A stretch of 64,000 nucleotides of DNA from Selaginella moellendorffii (GCF_000143415.4 NW_003314315.1:1323681-1387680), one strand, 5' to 3'. Positions 1 through 12,300 are shown, counted from the first letter of the stretch. Notes: generated by a model from the letters alone, not told the origin. Program-made: numbers and translations.

Positions 1-1
1 G

Positions 2-1189
2 TCGGGGCATTTCCGCGAGGCGCTGCAGGTGATGAGGCAGATGGAGGTGGAGGGGGTGGCGCTGGACGCCGCCGCGCTGAGCTGCGGTGTAGCGGCTTGC
101 AGCGGGCTGGGTGGCGTGGGAGGCCTCAGCCAGGGCCGCGCCCTTCACGCCCGCATCCGGAGCTGTGGATACGAGCAGTTGCCGGCGGTGGGCAACGCGC
201 TGCTCCACATGTACGGCAAGTGCGGACGGATTCGTGAAGCGCGGCTCGTGTTCGACGGCATGGAGGCGCGGGGCGTGATTGCCTGGAATGCGATGCTGGG
301 TGCTTATGCCCAGCACGGTCATGCGAGCGAGGCGCTGGAGTTGTTCCGGGGCATGTCGCTGGAGATGGAAGCGGACGAGGTGACGGTGAGCAGCGTGCTG
401 CACGCGTGCTGCCATGCGGGCATGCTGGAGCGCGGCTGCTGCTGCTTCGGCTCCATGAGCGCCGATTACGGTGTCGCGCCCACTGCCGAGCACCTGGTGA
501 TGGTGGTGGACCTGCTGTCTCGGGTCGGCAAGCTCCAAGACGCGGAGGAGTTGATCGCCCACGCTTACCAGCATCAGCTTGTGCCCGGGGCCCCGGACGA
601 TGCGGTGTGCTGGAGGGCGTTGCTTGGGGCGTGCAGGCTCCAGGACAGCCCAGAGCGGGGCGTCCGGGCCGCCGAGAAGCTCATGGCGCTGGAGCCGGCC
701 GACTCAGCCGCCTATGTGCTGCTGTCGACCATTTACTCGAGGGCTGGGAGGCTGGAGGAGGCGGCGAGCGTCAGGAGGCGCATGGACATGAGAGGGGTGG
801 TGAAGCCAGCGGGGTGGAGCGCCATCGAGGTCAACAACAAGGTGCACGAGTTCGTGTCAGCGGACTCGTGCCCACCGGAGCTGGCCGCCACCCTCGAGGC
901 GCTGGCGGCAGAAATGCAGCGTGCTGGTTACGTGGCCGACGACCCTGGCCACGGCGACAAGGAGAGGCTGGGGAGCTACCACAGCGAGAAGCTGGCAATT
1001 GCATTCGGGATCAGGAGCACTCCAGCCGGGACGAGCCTCCACATTGTCAAGAACCTTCGCGTGTGCGCTGACTGTCACTCGGCCACCAAGTACATCTCCA
1101 GGATTGTGGGGCGGCAGATAATCGTGAGGGATACGTATCGCTTCCACACCTTTGACAAGGGGACTTGCTCCTGCCAAGACTTTTGGTAG
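2..1189 (+). CDS. PPR protein, DYW class (3' part; 5' end outside window)
   Basis: The frame is open from base 2 and ends at TAG 1187-1189, so the start lies upstream. The visible 395 residues begin inside a PPR repeat (SGHFREAL), continue through PLS-type repeats (GNALLHMYGKCGRIREARLV, AWNAMLGAYAQHGHASEALE) and E/E+ motifs (DSAAYVLLSTIYSRAGR, VNNKVHEFV), and end in a DYW deaminase domain. The domain shows the catalytic HSE (in YHSEKLAIAFG), the zinc ligands CADCH, and a terminal CSCQDFW, a DFW variant of the usual DYW. Such proteins bind organellar RNA and catalyse C-to-U editing in plastids or mitochondria; lycophytes edit heavily. No intron or frame break is visible in this part. The target site cannot be told from sequence. 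It lies only 22 bp upstream of the next gene's ATG, an unusually tight arrangement. Confidence 0.93.
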   Translation, partial: SGHFREALQVMRQMEVEGVALDAAALSCGVAACSGLGGVGGLSQGRALHARIRSCGYEQLPAVGNALLHMYGKCGRIREARLVFDGMEARGVIAWNAMLGAYAQHGHASEALELFRGMSLEMEADEVTVSSVLHACCHAGMLERGCCCFGSMSADYGVAPTAEHLVMVVDLLSRVGKLQDAEELIAHAYQHQLVPGAPDDAVCWRALLGACRLQDSPERGVRAAEKLMALEPADSAAYVLLSTIYSRAGRLEEAASVRRRMDMRGVVKPAGWSAIEVNNKVHEFVSADSCPPELAATLEALAAEMQRAGYVADDPGHGDKERLGSYHSEKLAIAFGIRSTPAGTSLHIVKNLRVCADCHSATKYISRIVGRQIIVRDTYRFHTFDKGTCSCQDFW

Positions 1190-1211
1190 GGTAACAACGC
1201 AGGTACGTAGT

Positions 1212-1693
1212 ATGGCGTTTTTCGCAATGGCAGCAATGCCGCCGCCTTGCAAGCTCAAGCTCAAGCCCACAACGTCCCACGCGGCCAAGGATTTGAGCTG
1301 GCGGAAGAGCGAGCTGGCTGGCACTGGTGTGGCGGTTCCACTCGTGGTGCCATTGCAGAGGCTTTCGTCCCTCATCGTCCAGCCCCTGGCAAGTAAGTGT
1401 AGCAGAAGCCGCGAGTCCAAACCGATGATTGATAATTTCCTTTTGGGCTTTTGCCAGGCAGGGTGTGCGAGCTGACGGGCAAGAAGTACAACAACGCGCG
1501 CAAGATCTCCTACTCCCACATCCGCACCAGGAAGAAGCAGCAGCCCAACCTGCAGTACAAGCGGCTGTGGTGGGAGGCTGGGCAGAGGTTCGTCAGGCTC
1601 AGGATTTGCACGCAGGCGCTCAAGACCATCGACAAGAAGGGGCTGGACGCCATGGCCAAGGAAGCGGGGATAAACTTGCGCAAGCACCGCTAA
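1212..1693 (+). CDS. RPL28: Plastid ribosomal protein bL28c (two exons)
   Basis: Exon 1 is 1212-1392 and exon 2 is 1458-1693; the intron (1393-1457) has GTAAGT and CCAG ends. Joined, they encode 138 residues, close to the known plastid L28 length. Exon 1 gives a Ser/Lys/Pro-rich leader that fits a chloroplast transit peptide (begins [12 protein letters not shown]). Exon 2 gives the conserved core: [18 protein letters not shown], then [19 protein letters not shown] and a basic end LRKHR. bL28 is a small protein of the large ribosomal subunit, here the nuclear-encoded form imported into plastids. The second possible acceptor, AG at 1460-1461, would break the frame, so 1458 is chosen. The next gene begins only 137 bp after the stop. 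Confidence 0.9.
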
Positions 1694-1830
1694 GCTACCT
1701 AAAAAGAAGCAGTGTTAGCCTACACGTTGTTAATGTTAAAAAGGAGCCCCAGTGCCAGATATTTTGTTTGGGGAGAGGAGAGAAGATATTTTGGGGGAGG
1801 GTGATGGCTTAGCTAGGGTTTTAGCGCGCA

Positions 1831-4183
1831 ATGGCGGTGGACGAGGCGGCCTGCCCAGACGACCACAATCCAGCCGCTGCGGCATTCAAGCACTTGGCTG
1901 AAAAGTTCAAAACGGTTGATGGCAAGTTCATGGAGAGGTTTCCTTCTGCAATGCAGAAGGAAGGCGTGGAGAAGGAATTCGGGCAGAGCGGTCTCAAGAA
2001 GCTGCTCGTCAGGGCTGGACAAGGCTGGGATGTCCCCAAGCCTGGTGATGAGCTCACAGGTACTCTTCTCCTCCTTCTTCTTCCTTCGAAAGTAGAGAGG
2101 CTTACTCCATCGGCTAAACCCTTCCATGGATGAATGCAGTGCACTACGTTGGGAGGTTTGCCGATGGAACCAAGTTCGACTCCACCCACGATAAGAACCA
2201 GCCCTTCGTGTTCAGGCTTGGCCAAGGTGGAGTACAATGTGGCTATTCTATCTCAACTCGCTCCTTTGCCTGAGTCTTCCGTGCAGGAGAGGTGATAAGG
2301 GGCTGGGACCGAGGCATTGGCTCGATGAAGAAGAAAGAAGTAGCCGTTTTCACAATCCCACCCGACATGGCCTATGGCAAAGCTGGTTGCCCGCCCCTGG
2401 TTCCTCCAAACGCTACTCTCGTGTTTGAAGTGGAGCTGCTAACTTGGGCTAGCATCACCGACGTGCTCAAAGACGGCGGCATCGTCAAGAAAGTCGTCTC
2501 TGAGGGTCACAAGTGGGAAACTCCTAAAGACTCGGACGAAGTTACAGGTAAGTAATAGCTACCGCTATTTTTCACTTTCCTTACGGAGTAACTCCATGCG
2601 TACCAGTGAGGTTCACGGCGACGTTGCAGGACGGCACCCTTGTTGAAAAGACACCCGCGAAAGGCGTGACCATCTGTCCAAGAGATGGTGCTTGACGGAA
2701 GTGGAACTTGTCTGTTGCAGCTAACAGTTTGAACATTTTGATGCAGGATTCTTTTGCCCTGCAATCGGGAAGGCCGTAAGAGCAATGAAACATGGAGAAC
2801 AAGCATTGTTAACCGTGACGCCTCAGTGTAAGCTAAGCTAGCTGCATAAATCCACTGATTATTATCAAACTGACCAGACTTGCAGACGGATTTGCGGAAC
2901 AGGGGCGTAAGGCTACCCGTAGTGGAGCATATGTGCCTCCCTATGCAACCTTGACTGTTGACATCGAGCTTCTCGAGTGGAGGACGGTAGATGATGTCAC
3001 TGATGACAGGCGTGTTGTCAAGAAGATCTTGGTGGCCGGAGAAGGACAAACCAAGCCGAACGATGGCGCCCTTGTCAGGGGTAACTAGTGGTGCTCTTTG
3101 TGAACAATTTGTCGCTTACATGTGATCTCTGCAGTCAAATACGAGGCCAGACTTTTGGACGGGACGGTCTTTGAGCGCAAAGGCTACGGCCAAGATGACC
3201 TGCTCGAGTTTACCATCGGTGAAGGTAAGGCTGTGTGTTCGTACGAGCTCACTCTTAAAAGGGGCCTTTCTGCAGAGCAAGCTGTGAGTGGCTTAGACAG
3301 AGCTGTGGCAGCTATGAAAAAAGGTGAAGTTGCGGAGGTGACAATCGCTCCAGATTATGGGTATGGTGGCTCGGAATTTCGGACGGACCTGGCAACTGTA
3401 CCACCAAGTTCCACGCTAGTGTACATCGTTGAGCTTGTCAGCTTTGACAAGGTTGGTTTTTTCCAAGTTCTCCATGGTATGACGCATGCATGTGTCTCGT
3501 ATCTCAGGACAAAGACATCTGGGAAATGAGCACCCTTGAGAAGCTGGAAGCAGCAAGCAAGCACAAAGAAGAAGGGAACCAGCATTTCAAGGGCGGAAAG
3601 TACTGGCGTGCTTCGAAGAAGTACGACAAGGCAGGTAGCACTTCCTTGTGTCGCACACGCTTTGACGGTATTGCCTTTCGCCTTGTTGTAGGCTGTCAAA
3701 TACATTGATCACGATCACAAGTTTTCTGACGAGGAGAAAAAGCTGTCTAAGCAGCTCAAAACCGTATGCTGCGTAAACAATGCTGCGTCCAAACTGAAGC
3801 AGGAGAAGTACAAAGATTGCATTGCTTTATGCACGAAGGTGGGCGAGCACTGAACGTGCACTCTTCCTAGTCTCAGACTCTTATCGCACAGGTGCTGGAT
3901 CTGGAGGCCGGCAATATGAAAGCGCTTTATAGGCGAGCCCAGGCTTATTTGGAGAACGCGGACATTGAACTGGCGGACAAGGACGTGAGAAAGATGATTG
4001 CTGCCGATCCGCACAACAGGTGAGTAGCGGGTTCTAACAGTCGGGGCATCATCTGATTCTGAGTTGTACAGAGATGCCAAGGTGCTCCAGCAGGAACTGA
4101 GAAAGCGGGGATTGGACTATGACAAAAAAGCTGCAAAGCTTTTCGGCACTATGGTTGCCAGATTGAATAGCGAGAGCTCGTAA
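1831..4183 (+). CDS. ROF1: Multi-domain FKBP peptidyl-prolyl isomerase with TPR (ROF1/FKBP62 type), 12 exons
   Basis: Exons: 1831-2059, 2140-2226, 2287-2547, 2607-2687, 2747-2827, 2886-3080, 3135-3224, 3276-3451, 3508-3630, 3692-3838, 3892-4019, 4072-4183. The sum is 1710 nt, or 569 residues plus stop, close to Arabidopsis ROF1/ROF2. Domain 1 (about 60-170) is a classical FKBP domain (HYVGRFADGTKFDST, GWDRGIGSMKKKE, AYGKAGCPPLVPPNATL). Domain 2 (LQDGTLVEKTP, YGFAEQGRKA) and domain 3 (LLDGTVFERKG, DYGYGGSEF) are diverged. The TPR region follows (KHKEEGNQHFKGGKYWRA, ALYRRAQAYLENADIELAD). The family isomerises prolyl bonds and binds HSP90 through the TPR; in plants it acts in heat-stress acclimation. 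Introns are 49-80 bp, and introns 1-7 are all phase 1. Intron 9 (3631-3691) must start with GC, not GT, to keep the frame. The catalytic domain looks intact. Confidence 0.93.
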
Positions 4184-4620
4184 AAATAAATGGAGTTAGC
4201 TAAGCTCTTACATAACTTACCATCCTTCCGTTTCTGACGGGCTTAACACCTTGGCAACAGTAGAAGCTGACATCTCGCAGCAGCTGTCAGTCGATCCGTC
4301 CGACACTTGCTGAAACTGATTGTCTTCTAGTTCCTGCATATGACAAGCAAGCTCCAATTTTGCAGGATTTTCATATTTTTTTAGTGTTGCCCTTATCAAA
4401 TGAAGGGAATTTGTTTCCTTGGCTCATGAGAGTGTCTTATGACTCTTGAACTGAGGAGCTGAACTGTGGGCATTCCTATTAGAAATCTCTCAAAAAGTTT
4501 AATGAAGTTTTATCAAGCTTGTGAGCTCAAGTCATTTTGCATTAGGAGAATGACAGCTAGCTTGCAAGTGAGCTGAGATCTCAATCTAGTATATTATGTA
4601 CTATGAAGAAGCATCAATAA
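4184..4620. other. Intergenic DNA after the FKBP gene
   Basis: No gene seen. It presumably holds the FKBP 3' UTR; an AATAAA-like string (AAAAATAAA) lies at 4182-4190, just after the stop. The rest is AT-rich with no long frame and no repeat I recognise. Confidence 0.4.
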
Positions 4621-6648
4621 TTGAGTGGGAAATTGGGGAGTTGGGGAGTTGCTTGGAAGAACTGTTGTCAGCCCAACAACAAATGCCACGGGAATGTCTC
4701 AAAATTGGTACAAGGTGCAAGTCACAACAAGGTCATGCCCCTAGATAAGGTTGGCAAAATCCTCTTGCCTAACATCAGTTCCAAAAACATAGAAGCCAAA
4801 AAGAACATTGTCAATTTTGTCTTGCAATTTCTACATGATTGTGGAGATGTGGAGATTTGGCTTAGGACATGAAGAGGATGACATTGTGTCTCAATTTGTC
4901 ATCTTAGATGTCCAATGGTTTATCAAGGATGTGGTGCAACTCTTCATACATACTGAGACAAGCAAACTCAAAAGTCAAATGGAAACACACAGAGTTAAAT
5001 ATCAATTGCAAGAACAATGTGGGAACCAAGACAAAATAGTGGAGTACAGTCTTGGAGTGCTCCATGAGATGTGAGTGATATTGCCTTGGGATGGGATGGG
5101 AATTGGCATAACCTACTTAAGGAGTTGATAGTGCCAACACTATTGAAAGAAAAATATTCATCTCCAGAATATTTATTATCAATTGACACTCAAAAAAGCC
5201 ACAACTACTGGGGCAGAAGGTTTGAATGCAAAGACAAGGACATGAAATTGTTTCTTGCAAGTATTTTCATAAAGATCCAAATTAAACTTCACAAATTAAG
5301 CAAGAAAGGCTTCATGTTTGGGAATGGATGGGTGGCTTTGAAAGAGAACTTTATCAAGACAATTGTGGGAGTTGCAGGAGACATGGACAATTGGAAAGAT
5401 AAGCAATGGGTTGATGTTCATCTACTACTTAAAAGAGGTAGAGTATACACCAAGGCTAGATTTGGAAAAAGAAGCTGAAGGATGAATGAAAGAAGTTAGA
5501 AATTGCATTATTGGGGTATGTATGGAGGATTGCCCATCTTTGGAAATTGAAGAAAATGTGATGAGACGTGGTTATATGTGGAGAAGGATAATAAATAAGA
5601 TAGGCAAACCAAAATCATGGGATGCAGTTGTTTGTCCACTAAAGCAAGTCAAATGTGAAGCAAGAGAAAGAGGTCTAGACTACTCCCACATTTGGAATTA
5701 TTCACATGTGGGATATGAATAATGATTTAAAGGTCTCATATGAGAATGTTTTGGCTGAGCTATTGATGCACAATACGCAAAAACATAAAGTGATGAATAA
5801 GTTTGTTGAACTTCATGAACTCTTAAAGGACTATGAGGAGGTTGGAAAGTCATAATTCGCAAAGTATCATCAGATGTCGTTAAGATTCCGAATGTTAGAG
5901 ACTTAGAATTTGATGCAATCTTCAGATATTTTGAAAAGAGGTTTGATGAAATGGAGAACTATTTTGATAAGATGGATATGAAACTTGATGACATTGAAGT
6001 AAACCTCGACAGAATTGTTTCAAATATTGATGCAATCCTGAGATATGTTAGGATAAAAGGTTTGATAAAATGGACAACCATTTTGACAAGGTGGATATAA
6101 AACTTAATGATATTGAAGTATGCCTTGACAAGCTTAAGAATGAACTCAAGTCTACCATGGATAAAGTGAATGCAATCCATACAAGGTATTTGCAGGTATT
6201 ATTGAAATTGGAGATAGATTGCCCAAAGTATCCATATATTCTTGATGAGAATAATAGGTGGAAAAATTATAGTAAAATACTGGGAACACATGTTAGACTT
6301 CACTACTTGTATGAATGGCCTAGAGGAACTTATATTCAAGGAGCTAAAAGTCATCAAGTGAAGAGTTCTATAGGTGTTAAATTGGATTTCCCACCAAACT
6401 AACTCAAAAAATTTGCTCCAATACTTAAACATACATTAATCCTATTATTTATTGGGGCCAAAGTTGAAGGACATTTTGCTGATGTTGGAAAGATAGTAAA
6501 TACATTTATGGATGAGATCAAGGGAAGCCTTATAAGCTTTTTGGATTCATATCTTCTCAAAAGCAAGCTAGCTATAAATCCTAAAGCAAAAGATGTGCAA
6601 AAGATATTTAAGCTAGTGACAACTAAATTTAGGAGAGAAGAAAAGTAG
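4621..6648 (+). pseudogene. Decayed ROCO-family gene (TORNADO1-like COR and C-terminal region)
   Basis: Several + strand frames carry consecutive pieces of one protein, separated by frameshifts and stops. 4800-5070 resembles a COR domain (FVILDVQWFIKDVVQLF). 5071-5478 continues with a COR-like stretch (YWGRRFECKDKDMKLFLASI). 5486-5722 and 6070-6648 match the region after COR in TORNADO1-type plant ROCO proteins by pattern (VRNCIIGVCMEDCPSLEIEE; HVRLHYLYEWPRG). A frame change lies near 4870, another near 5070, and a TAA at 6400-6402 interrupts the last part. A duplicated stretch (DEMENYFDKMDMKLDD / MDNHFDKVDIKLNDIE) lies at about 5940-6000 and 6070-6120. No LRR or GTPase motif is visible upstream. 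ROCO proteins are LRR-GTPase scaffolds; TORNADO1 patterns leaf and root. Family assignment is from remembered motifs. The base composition is far more AT-rich than the gene block to the left. Confidence 0.6.
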
Positions 6649-6659
6649 GAGAAGATCAT

Positions 6660-7792
6660 GGAAAAATATTTTGCTTTTCATCCCACAATCCTGAATGAAA
6701 GAAAAATATGAGTCTGCAAAAGTATTTAATATTTAAGTTTTTAGTTTTATCTAACAAGCACCATTCTAAAGCAGATCATCAATCTAAATTTTTATAAGGT
6801 GAATTAACAAGATGAATGTATTGTGGAAAAACAAAAGACAACTAACTATCATAAAAGATCATCAATCATCCCATCAATGAAGAGATGTATAATCATTGTT
6901 GAAGAAAGAATCAACCATTTTACATTTGAATGTCAACATAGTTGTTAACTAGCAAATGCACAAATGCCAATAACACAAAACTACAACTAAATCATCAACA
7001 CTCTTCATCAAGACTAATGAAACTCAATATCAATTTTAAGGAGAGACATTTCATTTCATTCGAATCTTAACATCAATATTGTCAACGACAGGGCATCACT
7101 TCAATGCCATCAACATTAGAACAAAACTAAAAGAAAGAAAGAGTGAATCACCACTCAAAACTCTCTAACAACTAAGCTAACTAAAGTCAAAAACACTTTA
7201 GTTAGTATTCAAAATGAATTCTTCAACAATCCTCAATTATAGATAACACATCATCAAGGAGTGAATCACCACATCCAAAACTCAATATAATCCAACACTA
7301 TAAATTAAATACAATCAAATGATATTAACAAAGATAGAGTCAATATGCCAACATAGAGAAACCATACAAGCCTACGACACAATCCTCCATAACACCATTT
7401 AGTAAAGCAAGCCTATCATTGATAAATTTTCATTGAGCGAAGCAAGTGTTAAAAGTCCTCGACGAAGTCTAAAAGCAATCACTAGTCGTAAAGCAACTAA
7501 CAACTGCCTTTTAACTTGCTTTCATAAAACCCAAACACTAAACTCATATCATCAAGTCATATACTTGTCTAACATAAATGTAATACCCTAGGTACAAGAT
7601 AAAGGTTCATGGACAAGCATAAACCTCGAATCCAACTCAACTACAATAAGCTCACTAATGCGTTTAATTAATAGCTTTAAGCATGCCTTGAAGAGGCTAG
7701 CTATGCATAATTAACACTTAGTCAAAACTAAAGTGAAGACTATAAGATGGACTTATATTCCTCATAGACAAAGCTATAGTACTGGTGTTAAC
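6660..7792. other. AT-rich intergenic DNA
   Basis: No frame above background and no recognisable domain on either strand. Many ATCA/AACA-rich stretches recur (for example ATCATCAA strings). It ends exactly at the 5' LTR of the next element. Confidence 0.4.
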
Positions 7793-9306
7793 TGTGAGAC
7801 ACAAATCCCTAAGCCTTAAAAAGGAGCCGAAAGGGTGCCACATGGTAGTGGCTGAAGCGAAAGCTAAACAAGCATAATATACTTGGACTAAAAGTGCCAA
7901 CTTGAAAAGTTGAGAGCAGAAGTGGAACTCCCAACAAAGGGCTTGAGGAACAAGCATAAAGCGAATAATAAGTGAGTCTCTAGAAAAGGGAGACAAAAGG
8001 ACTAACCCATGATATGTGGAAGTGTTGAGATAAAGGCTAACTGAGATGGAGTTCGAGATGGAGTTTGAGATGGACCTAAAATGGAGTCTGAGATGGAGTC
8101 CAAGATGGAGTCTGAGATGGACCTGAGATGGAGTCCGAGATGGAGTCCGAGATGAACCTAAGATGAAGTCTGAGATGGACCCAAGATGAAGTCTGAGATG
8201 GAGTCCGAGATGGAGTCTGAGATGGACATAAGATGGAGTTTGAGACGAACCTGAGAGGGAGTCCGAGACCGAGACCGAGTCTCCAAGACCAAGTCCGAGT
8301 CCGAAACCATGTCCAAGTCCGAAACCATGTCCGAGTCCGAAACTGAGATCGAGACTGAGTCTGAGTCCGAGTCCGAGTCTGAATACTGATACAGGCAGTT
8401 GGGTGAAAGCCCAAAGTGATCGTCCCCCAGGGGGGGGGGGCGGCTGCGGGGGGTTCCAAAAGTATAGTAGGGAGAGTGTGGGGGTTGGAGCCCAGTGGAG
8501 CCAGTTTGGCCCAGGAAGGTCATACCCAGTGTTGGGTGATGAGCTGACCACTGGGAAGTCCAAGACTAGAGTGAATACGGACCGACAAGCGGGGTAGCTT
8601 GGTGAAGTATTCAAGAGACGGCTCAACGGAACCTCGCTCTAAGCCCATGGCTAGAGCACCCAAAGGCGGAAGGCGGGGAGAGTACCCCCGAGGCCCGCGT
8701 AGGGCCACGGTGTTCCGAAATGGTGTCCCAAAGTCGCAGACTGTGGAAAGGAAGAGGAGTAGCCCTCTGGTGTGGTGACCAAGGACACAGTCACATGGTG
8801 AGGAAATCCAGAGGATAGTGGGACTTAGTGGTCGGGCCGTTAGGCCTTGATCTAGTGGCAGTGTTGGCAAACACAACCAAGGACAGAAAGGGACTTGGTG
8901 GGGACCGGAACGGAGATATTGGGGAAGGCTATTCCCCATGTCTGTAGGCATCCTAAGGATGTTAAGGAGTGGATCTGGGATGATCACTCATGGATGGATG
9001 ACCCAGTCTTTGAAAGACGGGATTGGAATGTAGGTGGTGTTGGACCACTAGTGTGACCAAGGTAAATGGGCATGGCCTTAGCGTAATGGGTCGATACGTC
9101 AGTGGTACCTTGGGGTGTTGATCATGGGATCGGACACGTGGAGCACCTGGACCAAGTGCTAAAGTTGAGTGGCATAGATGCCATTCTCAGGGCTAGCAAG
9201 CCCCAAGTCCTGAATGGGACTTATGGAAGTTGTGAATGAGACTCCTCCAAGTGGTCGGAGGTGCGGTTAAATGACTAAAGTAGAATGGAAACTTTAGTCG
9301 CTTACA
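7793..9306 (+). repeat. 5' LTR of the LARD-like element (1514 bp)
   Basis: It starts TG and ends CA and aligns along its length with 13357-15145. It lacks part of the GAGATGGA minisatellite and about 80 bp present in the 3' LTR near 14380-14460, so the two LTRs differ by roughly 275 bp. It contains a 10-base G run near 8430. The length difference and many point changes suggest an old insertion or gene conversion between family members. Confidence 0.8.
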
Positions 9307-9309
9307 ACT

Positions 9310-9321
9310 TGGTATCGGAGC
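9310..9321 (+). promoter_or_regulatory. Primer-binding site for initiator Met-tRNA
   Basis: TGGTATCGGAGC lies 3 bp downstream of the 5' LTR. The usual plant PBS is TGGTATCAGAGC; the A-to-G variant is shared with the gypsy element at 40579-40590. Confidence 0.8.
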
Positions 9322-12300
9322 TGTTCCTTAGTCCGACTTTTATTGGTGGCCAAGTATATCACCACTTGTATTGGAATTGAAAGGTCCTAGGTGTGGACCT
9401 ATCCTTGAAGAGTAGCATGTCGAGAGGACATGGCTCTCCACTCAAGTTCATGCATGAACTTGTGCATAATGTGGTGGATGGAAAAGGGCCAGTAAGGGAA
9501 CGACTTTGGGATCTTGGGAACAGTATAAGGGTTTCCTCAGAGAGTTGAGGATGTGATCCGGATGAGCATTTGATGCAGCAAATGGGCTAATGTAGTTGTG
9601 GTAAACAACTATAGTTGGGATCACAGGAAAGAGGTAGACTCCAAAAAAATAAAGGAGTCACAAGATTACCCTTATGTGGTTGAGGCTGGTGCTCATAAGT
9701 TTGAGACCAGAATTGATGACTGTGGGAAGTCAAATACGGAAGAGGACACAAGTCCTTGAAATGGTAGCCGGGGCTACTTCTAATAAATGCTGGAACAACC
9801 CAAGGAGTTGGGGGTGTATTTAGAGGATGAGTTGGTATTTTCATCACATAGACAAGTAGTTCTAAGGGGCAAAAGGTTGCCCCCAGAGAACGAAATCGAG
9901 TGTTAGAATAACACTCATGATGGTGGTCCTGGTGAGTAGGACATGAATACAAGAAGTTGTATTCCAATGAGCTAGCATCTCAAAAGTAAGACCTTATAGG
10001 TCGGGTGATTAGGAAAAGTCCAAAAGGCTGAATGACTTAAGTGGAGTCAAGGAATAGTCCTAAAGGACTAATGGAAACATTTGGACTGAGGTGTGTTGTG
10101 CCCCACGAAGGATGGGGAGGATCATAAAATCCAAGTATGAGAACGGTGGGTATCTCATAGGTGGCAGAATGTGCCATATTAAAGTCGTGGGAAAGGTGTT
10201 CCCAGAAGAAGCAACTTTGGTGCAGAGTTGTGTGTGAACACTATGGTGTAGTGCTAACAGATAGTTGGCATAAGAAATGATTGGGTTGGTCTTGGCAAAG
10301 ACCTAGACACAAGTGCAAAGTGTCATAAAGGTAGACTCATGGAGTCGATGGTGTGGGGACACCAAATGGGCCAAGGTGTGATACCTTGGGATTATGTTGA
10401 TGGGTTCATGAGAACCCCTTGCCAAAGGAATTCTAATGGAAATGGGAATGGCATAGCCTAAGCTGGAAGGCATGAGGTAGAGTGTGGTGACCCGGATAAT
10501 GATGGATTTGTGCAAGCACCAGCAATGAGTTGTAGGACTTGGCAACTATAAGGCAACTAAGCAAGAGGTGCAGGTAATTGGTTAAACAGGTAGAAGGTAG
10601 CTATCCAAGACTTCTTAATGGCATAAAGAAGTTAAATATACCCTTATCGGGGATAAGTTGCTTATGTTGTGATAGAGTAGGTCAATGTCGTAAAAGGAAA
10701 TGCTCATTGTCAATGAGGCCATTATTGGGACACTCAAACACTCTAGAACACCAAGAGGTGTTGTTTAGTGTTGCTAAAAGCAATAGATAAGGCCCAAGGG
10801 ATAAAGTCCTTAGCGAATGATGGATAGAAGGTGCTATCCAAATGTCCAAGGTTGCAGAGATGGGAGAAATCTCTCTACCTGAATTGGACAAAGTCAAAAA
10901 GGGATTTTGGCAGGGCTAATGATGGGCATAGAAAGGCCCATAAGTAACAACGGTAATCCCAGCAGGTGGGATTACAAGGTGAGCAAACCCGGATCGAGGA
11001 ACCACTCCCTAGGCTGTCGGGTAGGTTCATCCCTATGAATACTTGCCAAAGCATGGTAGAAAGTGCAAAGCTATCTTCCTAATTTGGAGGAGAATAACCG
11101 AAGAAAAGGTGTGAGGCCAAAGGCAAGAAGTAAAGGGATAGAACCAAACCATAGGAATTGACAAGCATGACCAAAGGTGGTTATGCAAGTTGGGAGTGGA
11201 GAATCAAGTGGGTGCTCAAGCATGTTGTTACTAGCGATCGAGATGCCATGGAGAGTCTAAAGCATGGGATTGTCCATGTTAGACTATATGGTAATTGGAA
11301 AGCTTGTGAAAATGAGAGACCTTAGCAAGCTAAGGAACAGAGTTCCTTGAACGTTCCCCTAGGTAGATAAATACCTAGTCAGCCAAGTGTAAATGGTTCA
11401 TAGAACGGGCAAAATCAGAATGGCGTAGCAGAAGCGTGGTCTTGAAGCTTGCTAGGAGGCAAAGCTATCAAGGCTGGGGAAGTAGTTCCCGAGTGTTCAA
11501 AGAGAGGGCTTTGAATGAAAGTCGATGGTTAAGGACTTTCACGCTTATGCATGAACCATGTTACAGTGGCCGGATGACTTGCTAAGTGAGATTGGCAAGT
11601 TGGGGGAATGAATACCCTACTTGAAGGAGCCAACTTCAAAGGGGTGGCTCGTGGGGCCGAGTATGGAGGAGTCCATGCATGATCACAGACATGTCGAGTG
11701 AGAGGACTTGGTAGTGGGGAGGAACTAGGTTCCTAAGCTGTGATCTGTAGCGCGCTTTAAATAAAAGTTGGTGCACCGGCGTGGGGAGTCATGCCATGCA
11801 TCCTGCGTGATGCCATCCGTAGATGCATATACAGAGGTTGGGTTCGAGTCCTGACCCTCTAGTGCTTGGGTTTGAGTCCCAACTCACTAAGGCGTGGTGA
11901 TGGTTTGGAATATGAGGACACTCATATTTCGGTGGTCATGGACTCTTAGTCGGGAGACTGGTTTGGGCACACCGCCAAGCGAAGGATGCCTCGGAGTCGT
12001 GATGCACGGTTAGATTGCTTAGTGTGAAAGCTCGGCATATCTAACTTGAGAACTTTGTTGCAAGTGGCACCAAGGACGTGGTGAATGAGATGGGGACACC
12101 TAGTCTCAATTGCTATGGACCCTTCGCCAGATGGGCTGGCTTGGGTGCACCGCCAAGTGTGGGGGATGCCCCCAGGGTCATGGTCAACAACTTAAAGGTC
12201 TAGAAGACCTAGTACCTTTTAGCAAACCTGTTAAGATGCCAAGGTTAGATCACTAGGTGATCTTATGGCCAAAACAAGGACAATGTCTTTGTGAGGTTAA

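Noticed and set aside
857-1687. 276-codon - strand frame overlapping the first two genes
   Set aside because: It is antisense to well-supported PPR and L28 coding sequence and has no recognisable domain.
7718-8626. Long - strand frames with Ser-Asp-Ser-Ile or Thr-Pro-Ser repeats (also 13199-14280)
   Set aside because: They come from the GAGATGGA-type minisatellite in the LTRs, which is open in several frames at once. No non-repetitive domain supports coding.
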